Notes under the pieces: generated by a model
The model's database searches: none
What the model was told of the DNA's origin: nothing
What the model saw: the letters and a program-made list of their open reading frames with translations, nothing else
Position numbers and translations under genes: made by a program
Shown here: positions 22,576-34,000 of the stretch, one piece after another
Numbering within the stretch: the stretch's first letter is position 1
Layout of the letters: every line of letters begins with the position of its first letter
Assembly (NCBI GenBank): GCA_026119935.1
Contig: JALRMH010000008.1
Span: 434,001-498,000, forward strand
Direction of reading: 5' to 3'
DNA from: Endothia cerciana
Lineage: Eukaryota; Ascomycota; Sordariomycetes; Diaporthales; Cryphonectriaceae
DNA length: 64,000 bases

Positions 22576-23307
22576 ATGTCAACTAGAACGTATCCCCGCC
22601 TTCAGACGCGCCAAATGCATCGCCATGGGACACCCCAGTCTCAAGAGACCCCGTACCGGCGGCCCACCGTCCAGGTGGAACTGACCGTGCTCTGCCCGGG
22701 CCCAAGCACAGCAGGCTATGGTCCATATCCGGACGAGAAGAGGGTCGCTACCCGCCGGCACACCCGGAGGGCCCCCGGCTATGAGCGCATTGCCGGGGCC
22801 CCTATAACCCCGGCTGGCCCTGTGTCTCAAGGGGAGAGGAGGGCGACTCGTGGACATACGATCTGGGACGAGATCCCACCCACAAGGGTGCCAATGACTC
22901 GCCAGTACGGTGGCCCAGGCGGCCATCCGCAGGCAGGCATGTATTTCCCACCACAGACGGCATGTTATCCCCCGCCGCAGGTGGCACCGCAGGCGCCGCT
23001 GCCCATGCCGCTTCCGACCCCTCGACATGGACAGGCACCGGGGATGCAGTACGGGCCAACACTGCAGACCCGGGGGACACCGGTGTTTCCACGAGACCCG
23101 GAGCTCGACAAGAGGGTGATGGAATGGATGACAACGGGACCCGGGGATTCGGAAAACAGCGATGGGGGTGGAAGTGGGTATGGAGGGGGCGACCGGCGCG
23201 GGAACACCGGCGGTGGGAGCTCGCGCCGTCTCGAGATCGAAGTAGAAGAGTACGTCAGTGAGGAGGAGAGCGGTCGGCGGGGCCGCAATGGGAGCAGCCA
23301 GAGGTGA
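22576..23307 (+). CDS. hypothetical Pro/Gly/Arg-rich protein
   Basis: One open frame of 243 aa from an ATG. No known domain. The composition is biased: a Pro-rich middle (CYPPPQVAPQAPLPMPLP), a Gly/Ser-rich stretch (GGGSGYGGGDRRG) and an acidic-then-basic C-terminus (EIEVEEYVSEEESGRRGRN). This suggests an intrinsically disordered protein. The segment DPELDKRVMEWMTTG is the only part that looks like a folded or amphipathic helix. The length of the open frame could partly reflect high GC. No introns needed. Moderate support only. Confidence 0.45.
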   Translation: MSTRTYPRLQTRQMHRHGTPQSQETPYRRPTVQVELTVLCPGPSTAGYGPYPDEKRVATRRHTRRAPGYERIAGAPITPAGPVSQGERRATRGHTIWDEIPPTRVPMTRQYGGPGGHPQAGMYFPPQTACYPPPQVAPQAPLPMPLPTPRHGQAPGMQYGPTLQTRGTPVFPRDPELDKRVMEWMTTGPGDSENSDGGGSGYGGGDRRGNTGGGSSRRLEIEVEEYVSEEESGRRGRNGSSQR

Positions 23308-23757
23308 GGATGTGCAGCATGCGGGAAGAAGCCTGGCGACTCAGCGGTGATTTTGGACTTTTGGCCTCGAAGAAATAGCTTCCTAGCGGTGACTTCACCC
23401 GTTGGGGAGATGTTCACTGTCCTAGACGAAAAGCCATTACGGCGCTTCGAAAAGCAAATCAGCAAGTGTTAAATGGAGACTCGGTCCGCCCGCCCAGTAA
23501 TATCACCCTTGACATATTTATTGCAACTTAATTTTGTAGGTATGTTCTGGGCAAAGACGGAAAAGCAACCGCCCTTACAGCAGCAAGCTGAATGGCTCAG
23601 ACCCGATGGTATCTCTTTCTCAAGCGCCCGAGCGAAAAAAAAGCAATTATAACACGGTCCATACTCGAGTCCCTGACGTGGTGGCGCTTGTTCAGACCCT
23701 CGCTGCCGAGATAGGCCTCACCTCTTCTTCCGGAAGCCTTGACGCGATAACAGACAG
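23308..23757. other. intergenic region between convergent genes
   Basis: About 450 nt; nothing recognised. It should hold the 3' untranslated regions of both flanking genes. Confidence 0.4.
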
Positions 23758-25125
23758 CTAATCGTCCCAATCCTTCTCCACCCGCCATTGATCCCCGGTC
23801 CTCAGCCCGGCGCCCGAGATCAAGTCGCAGTCGCGATGGCCCCACTTGCGCCGATACACCTCCCGCCCAGCCTCAGTAAGAACATCGATGCCCTCCGCCA
23901 GGCCTTCGGCAGGGTAATAGAACGGCTCCCCCGCCCCGCCATGCTGTCCACCCTGCCATGTGTTCCGGCCCCTGTCGCCATGCTTCGCCCAGAACATTAG
24001 GTCCGACACGTGGCGGAGGGACCAGTAGTAGTCAAGACCGGGATCATTCCTCCCTCTCTCGTCCTCGCCACGCCGCGCCCTCGTCCTCTGCCTGCCGCCC
24101 CCGCCGGCCACGGGCTCTGGCGCGGGCGGGTTCGGGTCGACCATCTCCGGCACGAGCCCCGGGTCGCGGTACAGCGCCAGCAGGTCCGCCAGCGCGCTGC
24201 TCGTGTCCGTGACCGTCCCCGCCGGCCGGTCCAGCATGGTCCAGTTGTCCATCAGCAGCCGGCTGTGCATGTCGCAGTCCGTCAGGTAGTACGGGATCAG
24301 CGTGTCCCAGCCGCCCACGGCCTCATACGCGGCCGGGTTCACCAGCGCCAGGTGGTCGTAGGCGAAGAGCCGCACGGCCCAGCGCGGGTCGTTGTCCCTC
24401 GCGCCCCGCAGCGCCTCGCAGCCCAGCGCGTAGACGGTCTTGTAGCCCGGCCGGCCGTACGGCGGGGTGACGCCCTCGAGGCCGTCCTCGTAGGAGAGCG
24501 TCAGGACGTCCTGGTGCGACCAGAAGTAGTACTCCCAGCCGCGCGCGAGGGCGAGGTGGAGGAAGAAGTTCTGCAGCTGCGCGAAGGTGAGCAGCACGGG
24601 CGTCTGCACGACGTTGACGCCGAGGGCCCCGAGCTGTGTGTGGTTGAGGTAGAAGGGGTTCTGCAGGGTGAGCCGGCCCCGCGCGTTGGCCATCTGCACG
24701 CCCGTGTTCTCGACGACATAGATCTGCTCGGGGGGCCAGCCGGCGGTGATGTAGGAGACCACGGCCTGTAGGAGGATGGGCCAGGTACGCGTGAAACCGA
24801 TGAGGAGGGGCGGTGCGACTGGAAGGTCATACTCCTTGTGAAGGTTCTCGCGTGGTCTGTTCCATCTCGGGATAGGTGGTGGTGTTGATGTCGACAGGAG
24901 TGGGAAGGGGTCTCGGACCGGTGGATGTGTGAATGTCGGCGTGGGTTTATATCTAGGTTTCGGCGGTCCCTCTGGCTGTGATGGCCCCTTTACCAGGTCG
25001 ATCCATGAATCAACCCTGACTTTACCCCGAGTAAAGTCAGCGCGGAGGAAAAAGATGAATATTATAAAGGCCGAGGAACCGAGCAAGAGAGTAGCCAGCC
25101 GGCGGTTCGGCATCTTGGGGGACAT
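23758..25125 (-). CDS. type II membrane glycosyltransferase-like protein
   Basis: A single-exon gene of 455 aa. Residues 11-27 (ATLLLGSSAFIIFIFFL) form a signal anchor, followed by a Pro-rich stem (about 50-90), so the C-terminal domain should face the Golgi lumen. The domain starts with LLIGFTRTWPILLQAVVSYI, then QIYVVENTG, WSHQDV (203-208), GGWDTLIPYYLTDCDMHSRL (271-290) and a late YYWSLRHVSDLMFW. The DCD motif at 283-285 is the likely divalent-metal and nucleotide-sugar site of a GT-A fold. This matches a conserved fungal family usually annotated only as glycosyltransferase; donor and acceptor are unknown. An insert rich in Gly, Arg and Glu (about 345-362) is probably a disordered loop. 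With the GT69 gene it is the second Golgi-type transferase in the window. Confidence 0.7.
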   Translation of the reverse strand: MSPKMPNRRLATLLLGSSAFIIFIFFLRADFTRGKVRVDSWIDLVKGPSQPEGPPKPRYKPTPTFTHPPVRDPFPLLSTSTPPPIPRWNRPRENLHKEYDLPVAPPLLIGFTRTWPILLQAVVSYITAGWPPEQIYVVENTGVQMANARGRLTLQNPFYLNHTQLGALGVNVVQTPVLLTFAQLQNFFLHLALARGWEYYFWSHQDVLTLSYEDGLEGVTPPYGRPGYKTVYALGCEALRGARDNDPRWAVRLFAYDHLALVNPAAYEAVGGWDTLIPYYLTDCDMHSRLLMDNWTMLDRPAGTVTDTSSALADLLALYRDPGLVPEMVDPNPPAPEPVAGGGGRQRTRARRGEDERGRNDPGLDYYWSLRHVSDLMFWAKHGDRGRNTWQGGQHGGAGEPFYYPAEGLAEGIDVLTEAGREVYRRKWGHRDCDLISGAGLRTGDQWRVEKDWDD

Positions 25126-27137
25126 CGTGGACCAAGCCGCTTCGACGGGGTTGCTTCCGTAAAGATGTTGTCTGGATGTGGGTATATTATAGATATTGGC
25201 CCTGCATCACCACCGCATGACCAGGTGAGTGTCGCAACCCGGCAAGACGCACCCAGCAGCAAGGGGCGTGTGAGCCCAACGTCGCCGGTCGGAAGTTGAG
25301 TATATAATCGGTACAAGTGCCGCGGCTGACTTTCGAAGAGAGTCCAGCCTGACCGCGCATCTGAATGTGAGGGGTGAAAGTATCACGGCGTGTATGTCAC
25401 CGCCAAGAAAGAGTTTGTGATCGGTGGGTATCTCTCGCGCCGGACTTCCTAGGTTTACCAACACGCCGGGAGGGTCTTATTCAAAAGTCGGACTTGCGCG
25501 TTTCACGAAGAGCTCACGCAAAAGACAGAAGAAAGATAGTTGACGGATACTGGATTCGGAAAGGGTGAGAAGAGAGCACCACCCCGTGGCGAGGTGGCGG
25601 AGGAAGCCGTCGGTGGGACAATGGGAGCCTCTCGCCAGAAAAGCACGATCCGGGTCAAATCATAGAGAGACAAGGTCTCAGGAGAGAGAAAAAAGGCACA
25701 TGACAGATCCTGAACCACTGGGTCAGCACTGGATTTAGTACGGATGGCAGTAGTGGAAAGACCTGGGCCCGCCTGCACGGTATTACCCAGATATCCTGTC
25801 AGACGGGAGATTCCTCGCAGGCACCTGGAGCCGTCTTTCGGGCTTGTAGGTCTGGACTACAAGTGGGTGACCCAAACTCTGGAAGCAAACCACGGGTGGG
25901 CACTACGCGTACAGCAGTGGTCCACGGACGCGGCAGAAGCGTTGTAATTCCTATGAGGACGAATCATCATGACGCAGCCTGAGGAGAAGACTCTGAAGGG
26001 ATAGCGCCGGTCTCCATAACACTAAGGCCACGCGTAGCGGAGAGCTGCGTGCCACCGGTCTGCAAGAATTCATTGCGAGGTCGACTTTCTCTACACAGCC
26101 GTGACCGATGTGGCACCCCCGTGTTCGTCACCTTGGAGAGGAAACAACGGTACCTACCACCCCCATTCCCGGTGGTGAACCATGGAAGCCCCTGGGGTGA
26201 AACGGTCAGTGAGGGGGCTAATGCTACACGCGTATGGCTGTCGTAACTCGGGCACAGAACGCACAGTCGGAAGCTGGCAGTAGTTATGTAGCGTGGCTGC
26301 GAGGTGACTTGTCGGTGGCGCTGGCGTCGAACCAGGAAGATGTGTCGGCGTTGACAATGACGAGACGGGGGCGAGACAATGTTCCAAGTGCCCGGTACGG
26401 CAGATCGTCGTAGGTGGTTGGAATCGAAGGCCATGATCCCTCTTAGCGCACAGCCTCAGTTCACTGCCATACTTCCACGGGTGTTCCACGGGTGACCTGC
26501 ACCCGAGCGAGGTGCCCGGCATTCATCAGTCTCCCGGATCCCATACGTGCGTGCCAAAAAGTCTAATAAGCTCACTGTCAATCCACCGTGCCGACATGAG
26601 ACAGGATTTCACTACTGTAATCAAGCCACGGCGTTCCAATGACATGCCTGACTACCCCAGACATGCCGCATCTTGGCAAGAGAGTATGCAAGCCTGTACA
26701 TGGGAATACAAATTGCGCTGTATTGATTCCGGTTACTTGTCTGCATCATCCCCTGTCCTGGTCCTCGCTCTGCCGTGTCGAGGGGCAGATGCTCCGGATC
26801 CAGGTTTGACGTCATGCCTCGGGTGTCTCGCAGCGTAGGGCATACTTGTTCATAGACTGTATGTATGATTATGATCGTCAAGAGGAATCGAGGCTTAGAG
26901 ATGGCTTAGAGAATCCTACGAAACACCCAGTGATTGTGATGAACAGGTTCGTGCCAAGCCCAACAAGCCGGGTTCTCAACATGTGGTGGAGGACAAGGTT
27001 GCGCCCCGTGCGAAGGGACGTGCCGAGCAAGCATGTTTGACACGATGAAACGTTGCCCGTGGCCTGAATTCCGGCCTCACCTCAGACCTCCTTCGAGCCG
27101 GACCTGGCGTCCACTGACAGGCCATCACCCATGAAGC
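25126..27137. other. intergenic region
   Basis: About 2 kb. The left end holds the promoter of the glycosyltransferase gene (AT-rich TATTATA sequence at 25183-25195). The remainder has several open frames with no recognisable domain. No repeat seen. Confidence 0.4.
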
Positions 27138-28412
27138 ATGCTGCTAATACGAACCATCTGGCTCTCCGTGGGGGTATACCTCCCTGTGAATGCCCTCATC
27201 CATGAACAGGTCGCCTTCGACGACTCGGATGTCTGCTGGTGGAGCCTGACCCCCCCGGACCCCGTCTGCCCCGTGTTGGGGCAGCAAAACCTCACTGAGA
27301 TCGTCAACAGGCTCGCTGGCCGGTATGAATGGGGGGGAGGAGACCAGTGCGAGGGCGACTACTGCCTCTACGCCAACAGGGGCTTCGCAGGGGGGCGGGG
27401 CATCGCGCTGATCACCACGCACGAGGGCTACCTCAGGGTGAGGGCTGTCGGAGACCTCCTGCAGGAGTACGACGTCTCTTTCAACGAGGACATGGACTTC
27501 CTCCCCTTCCACCTCGCCCACGTCGAGGGGAAGGCCGACGGCCTCATCGCCGACTCGACCCTGAAACGCGGCGACCCCATCATGGCACACACGCCCGTGC
27601 TCCTGGTCCACCGCGCCTTCGTGGACGACCTGCCGCAGCCCAGGCAGCACGCCCTCCTAGAGGCAGCCGTCGGCGCCCTGCCTGCCGCCACGGCCGAACT
27701 GCTCACGGCCCGGATGGCCCGGATGGCCCGGATGGCCCACATCCCCGAGCAGCACAGCCGCGCCGCCGCCGTTCTTTCCACCAACGCCTTCCAGGTGGAC
27801 CTGGGTGGAGATGGTCACCACAACCACCACTATGCCTCCTTTCCCGAGGCTGCCGGGCTGAACCACGACTGCCGGCCCAACGCGGCCTTCTACATCGACC
27901 CGACGACACTCATGCACATCACGACCGCCGTGACGACCGTCAGGCCCGGGAAGGAGATCACGCTGGCCCGGCTGGACCCGTTCGCGCCAGGCGAGGAGAG
28001 GCGGCGCCGCGCGGAGGCCACCTGGGGGTCCGGCTGCGGGTGCAGCCAGTGCGGCGCGCCCGAGCAGGAGGCCGCGGAGTCGGAGACCAGGCTGCAGGAG
28101 ATCAGGTGGATCGAGGCGAGGCTGGAGGACCCCGGCAGCGCGGAGGCCTCGACGGGGCTGATCACGTACCTCCTCGGCCTGTATGAGAACGAGAGGCTGT
28201 ACTGCTGTCTGGCGCGCGTATATGCGCTCGCCGCGCTCAACTTCAACATGCTGGGATACGACAAGCAGGCGGTGCTATATGCGGAGCAGGCGATCGAGGC
28301 GCTGAAGATCGAGAAGGGGGAGGGCGCGCCTGACATCATGGCCATGGAGGAGCTGAAGAGGGATCCCAAGGGTCATTCTTCGTGGAGGGTCAGGAAGGGG
28401 CCCAGGGGATGA
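27138..28412 (+). CDS. SET-domain protein with N-terminal signal peptide
   Basis: A single-exon gene of 424 aa. The N-terminus (MLLIRTIWLSVGVYLPVNA) looks like a secretion signal, so the protein may enter the ER although SET enzymes are normally nuclear or cytosolic. A Cys-containing region (CWW, CPV, CEGDYCLYA) precedes a split SET domain: GRGIALIT (about 87-94), a long insert, then AAGLNHDCRPNAAFY (238-252, the NHxCxPN methyltransferase core) and GKEITLA (271-277). A post-SET-like cluster CGCSQC (300-305) could bind zinc, and a TPR-like helical tail (about 330-400) follows, as in SMYD-type proteins. The reaction would be lysine methylation with S-adenosylmethionine; the substrate is unknown. 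A 9-bp tandem repeat encodes MARMARMAH (193-201). The frame is intact. Confidence 0.75.
   Translation: MLLIRTIWLSVGVYLPVNALIHEQVAFDDSDVCWWSLTPPDPVCPVLGQQNLTEIVNRLAGRYEWGGGDQCEGDYCLYANRGFAGGRGIALITTHEGYLRVRAVGDLLQEYDVSFNEDMDFLPFHLAHVEGKADGLIADSTLKRGDPIMAHTPVLLVHRAFVDDLPQPRQHALLEAAVGALPAATAELLTARMARMARMAHIPEQHSRAAAVLSTNAFQVDLGGDGHHNHHYASFPEAAGLNHDCRPNAAFYIDPTTLMHITTAVTTVRPGKEITLARLDPFAPGEERRRRAEATWGSGCGCSQCGAPEQEAAESETRLQEIRWIEARLEDPGSAEASTGLITYLLGLYENERLYCCLARVYALAALNFNMLGYDKQAVLYAEQAIEALKIEKGEGAPDIMAMEELKRDPKGHSSWRVRKGPRG
27711..27737 (+). repeat. 9-bp tandem repeat inside SET gene
   Basis: Three perfect copies of CGGATGGCC encode repeated Arg-Met-Ala. Being a multiple of three, copy-number change would keep the frame. 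The repeat lies in the variable insert of the split SET domain. Confidence 0.8.
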
Positions 28413-29145
28413 GCGTGCGGCGCCCACGCCGTATGGGGTCCGACGCAGAGGGAGTTGGACCGGAGGTCATCCATATGGCTGTTGGTCCCAGCACATAGCA
28501 AGTATCCTAGCGATGCCCTCCATCCAAAAGCACTCCTCTGTTGCGAAAACCCGTGGTCAATTTGGGACCCACGTGATGATCTTACTCCGTAGTCATTGCT
28601 GTGGCATCCGTCCCTTTGCGTGGAGTTGAAGAGTGACGGGTCCGTCGTTATGTAGCCGAGATTCTACAGACGGACCAAGTGCAGTGCTCGCTGGTGTCGC
28701 CGCCTGCCACAACATATATGAATGCAGGTGGTTCAGATGAAAGGCGAGTGCACGATTACATAAAGAAATTTATGCTGGTGGTTCTAAAGGCGAGAAAGAT
28801 GCTTGTCGCAAGAAGGCGGCTGATTCCTGCAGAGCGAAAGGAAAGTGGCTGCTGCAAAGTTGCCGCCCCCCGTGGCCTCGAACAACATTAAAGGGATCGG
28901 TATAGCATATGAATTTCATTCTGAATTTATAGAAGTAAATGCTCTTCGTCGAGGATGAAATAGGGGAACAATGAAATCCGAAGGCCCATTGCCTCTACGG
29001 CCACACATGTTGGTATACCCTAACGCCGTCCCGCTGACCCTTTTCCCCAATACGCCTCGCTTCCTTGAAACAACCTTCCGCAAGAGTGAAGAACGCGAAC
29101 TTGCCCAATCTGGTTCCTCATCCATGGAAGTGCCCGCGGTCGAGC
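28413..29145. other. intergenic region between convergent genes
   Basis: About 730 nt between the SET gene and the hypothetical on the other strand. No recognisable gene. Confidence 0.4.
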
Positions 29146-29775
29146 TCAGAGGTTGATGCTTCGCCTCCAGGCCCCGCTCCTTTTCCTCCTCGGGGAGTTC
29201 TCGGTCAGCCAACCCGCAAGTCCCTGCCTCTCCTCTTCAGCCAAGTCGGAGATGCTCTCGTTCATGAGGTCAAGGCAGCTCCTGGATGCTGTTGATAGAC
29301 TGTCAACTCCAGGACTTCATCCCGAGTGTGATTTATCGCCGCGAAGGTGGGAGGAGGGGGGGGGGGGATGTGGAGACATACGAGCGAGGTGACCAGCATC
29401 AACACCCATCTCCAGCTCTAACAAAGCCGCACTCATCCTCGCACTGTTGTAGCAATGGAAAACCCTCTGGATCTCCAACATGCGCTGCCACAGCTGCGAG
29501 TCGGTCAGGTCTTGGCCGGCCGCCGGATCAAAATGCCATGCCTGCGTTATTGATGTCTTGGGTGGAGACACCGCACCCGACGTCGAACCGCTCCTACTCG
29601 GGGTGGATCTAGATGACGGCTTCTCTTGGGCCGGGCAGACCAGGTCTTGCGGCTCGGGCGGCGGCGAGGAGCAGGGCGTGATCGCGTCTTCGTCGTCGCT
29701 GAATGAGGCCTTACGGGTGAGTGAACGGTGGCCGAGCATAGGCCTTTGCTGCGCCGACATGGTGGTTCGGGCCAT
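29146..29775 (-). CDS. conserved hypothetical protein (two exons)
   Basis: Exon 1 is 29775-29382 and exon 2 is 29288-29146, with a 93-nt intron (GTATGT donor, TTGAC branch, CAACAG acceptor) that contains a 12-nt poly(C) tract on the coding strand. The product is 178 aa. The N-terminal half is Ser/Pro-rich and probably disordered (FSDDEDAITPCSSPPPEP). The C-terminal half looks folded and helical: LTDSQLWQRMLEIQRVFHCY, NSARMSAALLELEMG, LDLMNESISDLAEEERQGL and a basic end. I believe this C-terminal part is conserved across filamentous ascomycetes, but I know no function. The acceptor was chosen because it alone keeps the helical frame open. An in-frame ATG at 29760 is an alternative start with a better context (ACCACCATGT). 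A TATAAG (29977-29982 on the minus strand) lies about 200 nt upstream. Confidence 0.6.
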
Positions 29776-32700
29776 ATGGTGGTGACTAGGAGAAGATGCT
29801 TGGCGGGCGGAGGAGAAGCAGCCGAGACGTGGCTGCACGGGGTCTTTGTCTCTGTTTTTAAAATAAAAAAAAACCAAAAAACCGCGTCGTCGGCGTAGAA
29901 ATATGAGACCCACGGAAGCGCTGACTAGAAGCGCCGACTTGGGGTTGACAAAGATCTTTTTATGGAGTCGCTGCGGCTTATATGCAGGTTGACGGCGCGT
30001 CAGTCAGATTTATGGGGAGGGTGTGGTAAAAGATTCTGGTTATTTCTTACTTGAAAACTCAGCAAGGTGCATGAGTCAGGCCAGGGGACGACAGGACATC
30101 AAAAGTCCTTGCCCTGTTGGGTACCCGAGCCTGGATATATATAATCTGTGCACCGCACTGCTGCAACGGGTTTCGACTCGATCTGGCAGGTTATGCATGT
30201 GCATTGTGCATGTGTAACCCCTCGCTTCTTACTTACTTACAGGAACAGCGGCCAGGTACTTACTTGGTGTGCGTTGACGCCCCCCTCTCAAGGTTTGAGG
30301 GAATCATGCACATGTCGGGCAACAGGGCTCACTGGGGCTCTAGTGACCTCCGCCCGCGTTACGTTTCGGGATACAATAGGCGTGGTTATGGGTGTGGGGT
30401 GGGTTCCACAGACCAGTGCATCACCCGGCATATCAGCTGGCGGGAGGTCTCTCAAGTGACGGCTCGTCCCAGGCCCATCGTCTTGATCTGCCCGTAAAGG
30501 GAGTACCTTGCTGGGAAACAGGGAGACACTGTCGGGAGATATGACTGGGCTTCAGGCCCATCTTACATGCCAGGGCTCTCTCTGGTCAGAACCCAAGTCC
30601 GAGCTATAATCCTTGTTGGGCTGGCGTGCTGTCGTTTCCCTGGTCATCGAGCCGCTAGCTGCACTTTGGATCTCGATACGGCCGTGGCTCGTCATCCAGC
30701 AACCGATGTTCCTTGATTTTGCAGGATCCGGAGGCCCTGACGTGTCGCGCCGGGGCAGCCCGAGATCTGTTGTACACCTTCGTGCTGACACGTCTCACCG
30801 CGAGCATCTGGAAAAGCAGCGGGGAAACCCTTCCTGTGTTGTGTTGTGGCCTGATGCCCGAGCTGAGAATGATGACCCTCAGGTGGGGGATGTCATGATT
30901 TTGGAGACTCACCTTACATGCATAGCATGGCCCCCCCCCGGCAGTCCATCAATGCAACCTCCTTGGCCGGCTTGCTCCCCGATATCCATCACGCCCACCC
31001 GCCAGCCGTACTACGGTACTTTTATTTCCACGGGGATTATAGACTATGCAGAGCACTGACCATAGCTTAAAAATGTGATCTGCGGCCCAGAACGCGGACA
31101 AAGATTTCAGAGAGCACCGAGGAGATATTCCCCCGAGGATGATCGACGCGCATGCATAGTATGTACACCTCGAACAGCTTGTATTGCCAGGCCCGTCCCG
31201 TCCTGATCAGGCAGGCTCCAGGGCCTGGGGATATGTCTACCATCTCCCTCTGCTCGTGGTCGACCCTCCGTGCGGCTCACTCGGGCGCCAGGACGAGGTG
31301 TGGGCATGAGACGTGATAACGGTTGGGCACATGAACCTTTTGACAAGAACGAGTGGGCTACAGCCGGTACCTCATGAGCCCCCAGGCGTGGGAGAGATAA
31401 GCTCGACCAGGCCTGTCTTAGATCACTTGCCGAGACGCCCCCAGTCACGCGTGATGGCTCGACGATAGGCGTGCACGCTGCCGATCCGTACCCTCTCGCG
31501 AGGGGGGGGGGGGCCCCTTCGCGCATGTGAGACGCATGGGGTGCCGATACAGCGTAGGTATCCGAAACGGGTAAACCGACGATGGAAACGAATATCGGAA
31601 CACTTGACAGAGGTTTTTGGTTTTTTTTGGTTTCCCTTTCGAATTTTCCCCCCTTCCCTTCATTTTATCAATGATATAATCCCCACTCACACCAACGCAA
31701 GTCTCGGTGGCGGTGAGGGCCGTCCCCTCTAGCTATGACTGAACAGTCCAGGGATCGGGCCCAGTCTGCTTGTGATGAGGTTCGCAGCGCTGGGCGGCTA
31801 GAGGATCTTGCCCTTGCGTGAACGGCCAACGAATGAAGCAGAGAGGCCCTTCTGGCACCCGTCTCCTCGCCCATGCCTGGGGATCGTCGTGCCGGTCCCC
31901 CTCCCGACCTAAATCGGTTCTCCCTGACGGATTGGTGCGCTCAGGACGGGCTGTCACGCTGGAATCAGGCTAACGTTGGACCCGCCGCCACCTCTGCACC
32001 TTTCTCCTTCCGCGAATCACCACGTCTCTTTCAGTCGACGTGCAGGAGCAGATGTCGGTAGTCATCGCCCCAGGGCGGAGCTACAGTTCGGGAATAGCCT
32101 GGTCTAAGCCGACTCCCCAAGCCGACTCCCAAGCCGACTCCCAAGCCGACTCCCTCTTTCTAGACTCGAGGCTGCCGACGTTGCATCTGTGGGTCACGCC
32201 CGCGTCTAGAGAGAGGGCGAACAATTTGGGAAGACCATAGCCCTTACGAAGCCGTTGGGCTCGGTATCAGAATGTGGAATCAGTCACGTTGTGATTTGTC
32301 CACGTCAAGCCTCACGGTTGCTACCCCTCACCTTGCAGTTCTTCAGGGCTCAGGGCGGGGATGAATAAGACCCCTACAGGGGGGTCTGGTCTGTCTGGGC
32401 TGATATCATGCCGTTCTCTGGTGAGGAACTGCGATCCCGATTGACTGACACTCTAAGCGCATCAGATCATTCGATGCCTCAATGATCATGTAAAATGCCA
32501 TCGGAGAACCAGGCCGCCTTCCCGGCCACCTTCCCGGCCACCGTCCCTCGCACGCCTGTGTGTAGATCGTCCTCTTACAGACCTGTATAGACGGCACCTG
32601 CCGCTCAGACGGCCGTCCAGCACACCATTCTTCCCCGAATCACGCACATAGATAGTGCTCGGGCTCATGCGCGTCGAAAGTCATGCGTCTTTGTCACTTG

Positions 32701-34000
32701 GACTGCTCAACTGCTGGGTCAGATCACCGGTTTCTCGATTGTGCGGTGCGTGCCGTTCAGGGAATGAGGAGACTAATTACACGTCCACGCGCATAGTCTC
32801 GCGTACCGCGCAGAGGAGCGCCCTTGCTATAGGTATCGCCGCTGCATAGCCATAGGCAATATCCTATGCCGTTGGGGCTGGGACGTTGTCGGCAGTGTTA
32901 CAGCCACTCATCCACGTCCTTCTTGTTTCCTCACCTGAGACGCAGCTGCGTCTGGGCTCATGATATAGAGCAGTGTATCCCCGCGCCAGACCCATCCCTC
33001 GCGTCCACTGACCAGGTGGAGGTCAGGATGGTGAGCAATAGTGCGGTCACGTATCTTGACGGCTCTGTGGTTATCGTGTACCATATATCCCATCACCAGT
33101 CGTTCAATAACACTTTCACCTTAACTAGAGTTGGAACAATCTGACAGTCGTCTGTATTGTTTCTGAGCACTTCCGAAAGGTTTACATTCGAGGAATCATC
33201 AGTGACTATAAGAACAGGTAACAAGGGGGAAAGATGGCAATGCATATCATCCTACCCCGGCCTGGGAGATTCGTGGAAGTTGTGGGGGTTCGAAACTGCT
33301 GTGTCTTACGTGTCGCAACTCCAGAGCTAGCAGTACCAACTTCATAGCGGGTTCTTGAAGACCTGTATGCCGAACGTTACCATACGCTGTAAGCTCGACG
33401 GCCTGTGAGGCACGCCGATCGTGCGAGGAAGGTAATGTTGCCGCCGCGTAAAGCTCAAAGATTGTTCACACAGCGGCGGCTGTCGTAGTGCAGCCTCTGC
33501 GAAATGTACGGATTGATTTTATTTTTTAATTGTTATTAAAGACCGAAGAGGAAATCAACAAGATCAGGCATGTGGAGGAGGCTATCCTTGGCGGCAGGAT
33601 GAGAAATCACCTGGATGTAGGGGTTTCTCTCAGCTGTTCGCAGCAAAGACTTTGGCTCCCCTCAACAAGCGGCCCTGAGAGGTTTGATGGTTTTTATTGT
33701 CGTAATCCATGTTTCGAGCAAATACCTCGAGTCGCGGCAGGTTGGGAGGCTCACGCTGGCTTTCCAATGGTTTGGACCCTCTGAGAAGCCTCGATCTCCC
33801 ATTGTTCTCTCGTCTTCAAGTAAATATGTGTCTCGTTAGTGCTCAGATGATAAATTCTCCTCTGGTAGTCCATGTCCCAGACCGGGCCTGGAGCCCTGAA
33901 TAGGCAGACACCGGGATATTTGAGAATACCTGATACCCTCGAACAACTTTAGCTAGGCGCCGAGCCCTGCATCCACCCGACTCCAACACCTCTTGTCCAA
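29776..34000. other. gene-poor region, left part
   Basis: About 4.2 kb with no recognisable gene. The open frames are short and not protein-like. Features seen: poly(C) at 30931-30939, a 12-nt poly(G) tract at 31502-31513, a tandem repeat at 32106-32155, and a duplicated CTTCCCGGCCAC near 32518-32541. The base composition does not look strongly AT-rich, so it is not an obvious RIP-mutated block. Confidence 0.45.
32106..32155 (+). repeat. 11-13-bp minisatellite, four copies
   Basis: Four near-perfect copies of AAGCCGACTCCC in tandem, the first with an extra C. Intergenic; likely a variable-number locus. Confidence 0.85.

Noticed and set aside
24010..24771. 253-codon plus-strand frame
   Set aside because: Antisense to the glycosyltransferase gene in GC-rich DNA; Arg/Val-rich and without motifs.
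27329..28186. 285-codon plus-strand frame
   Set aside because: Second-phase shadow of the SET gene; Arg/Pro-rich, no motif.
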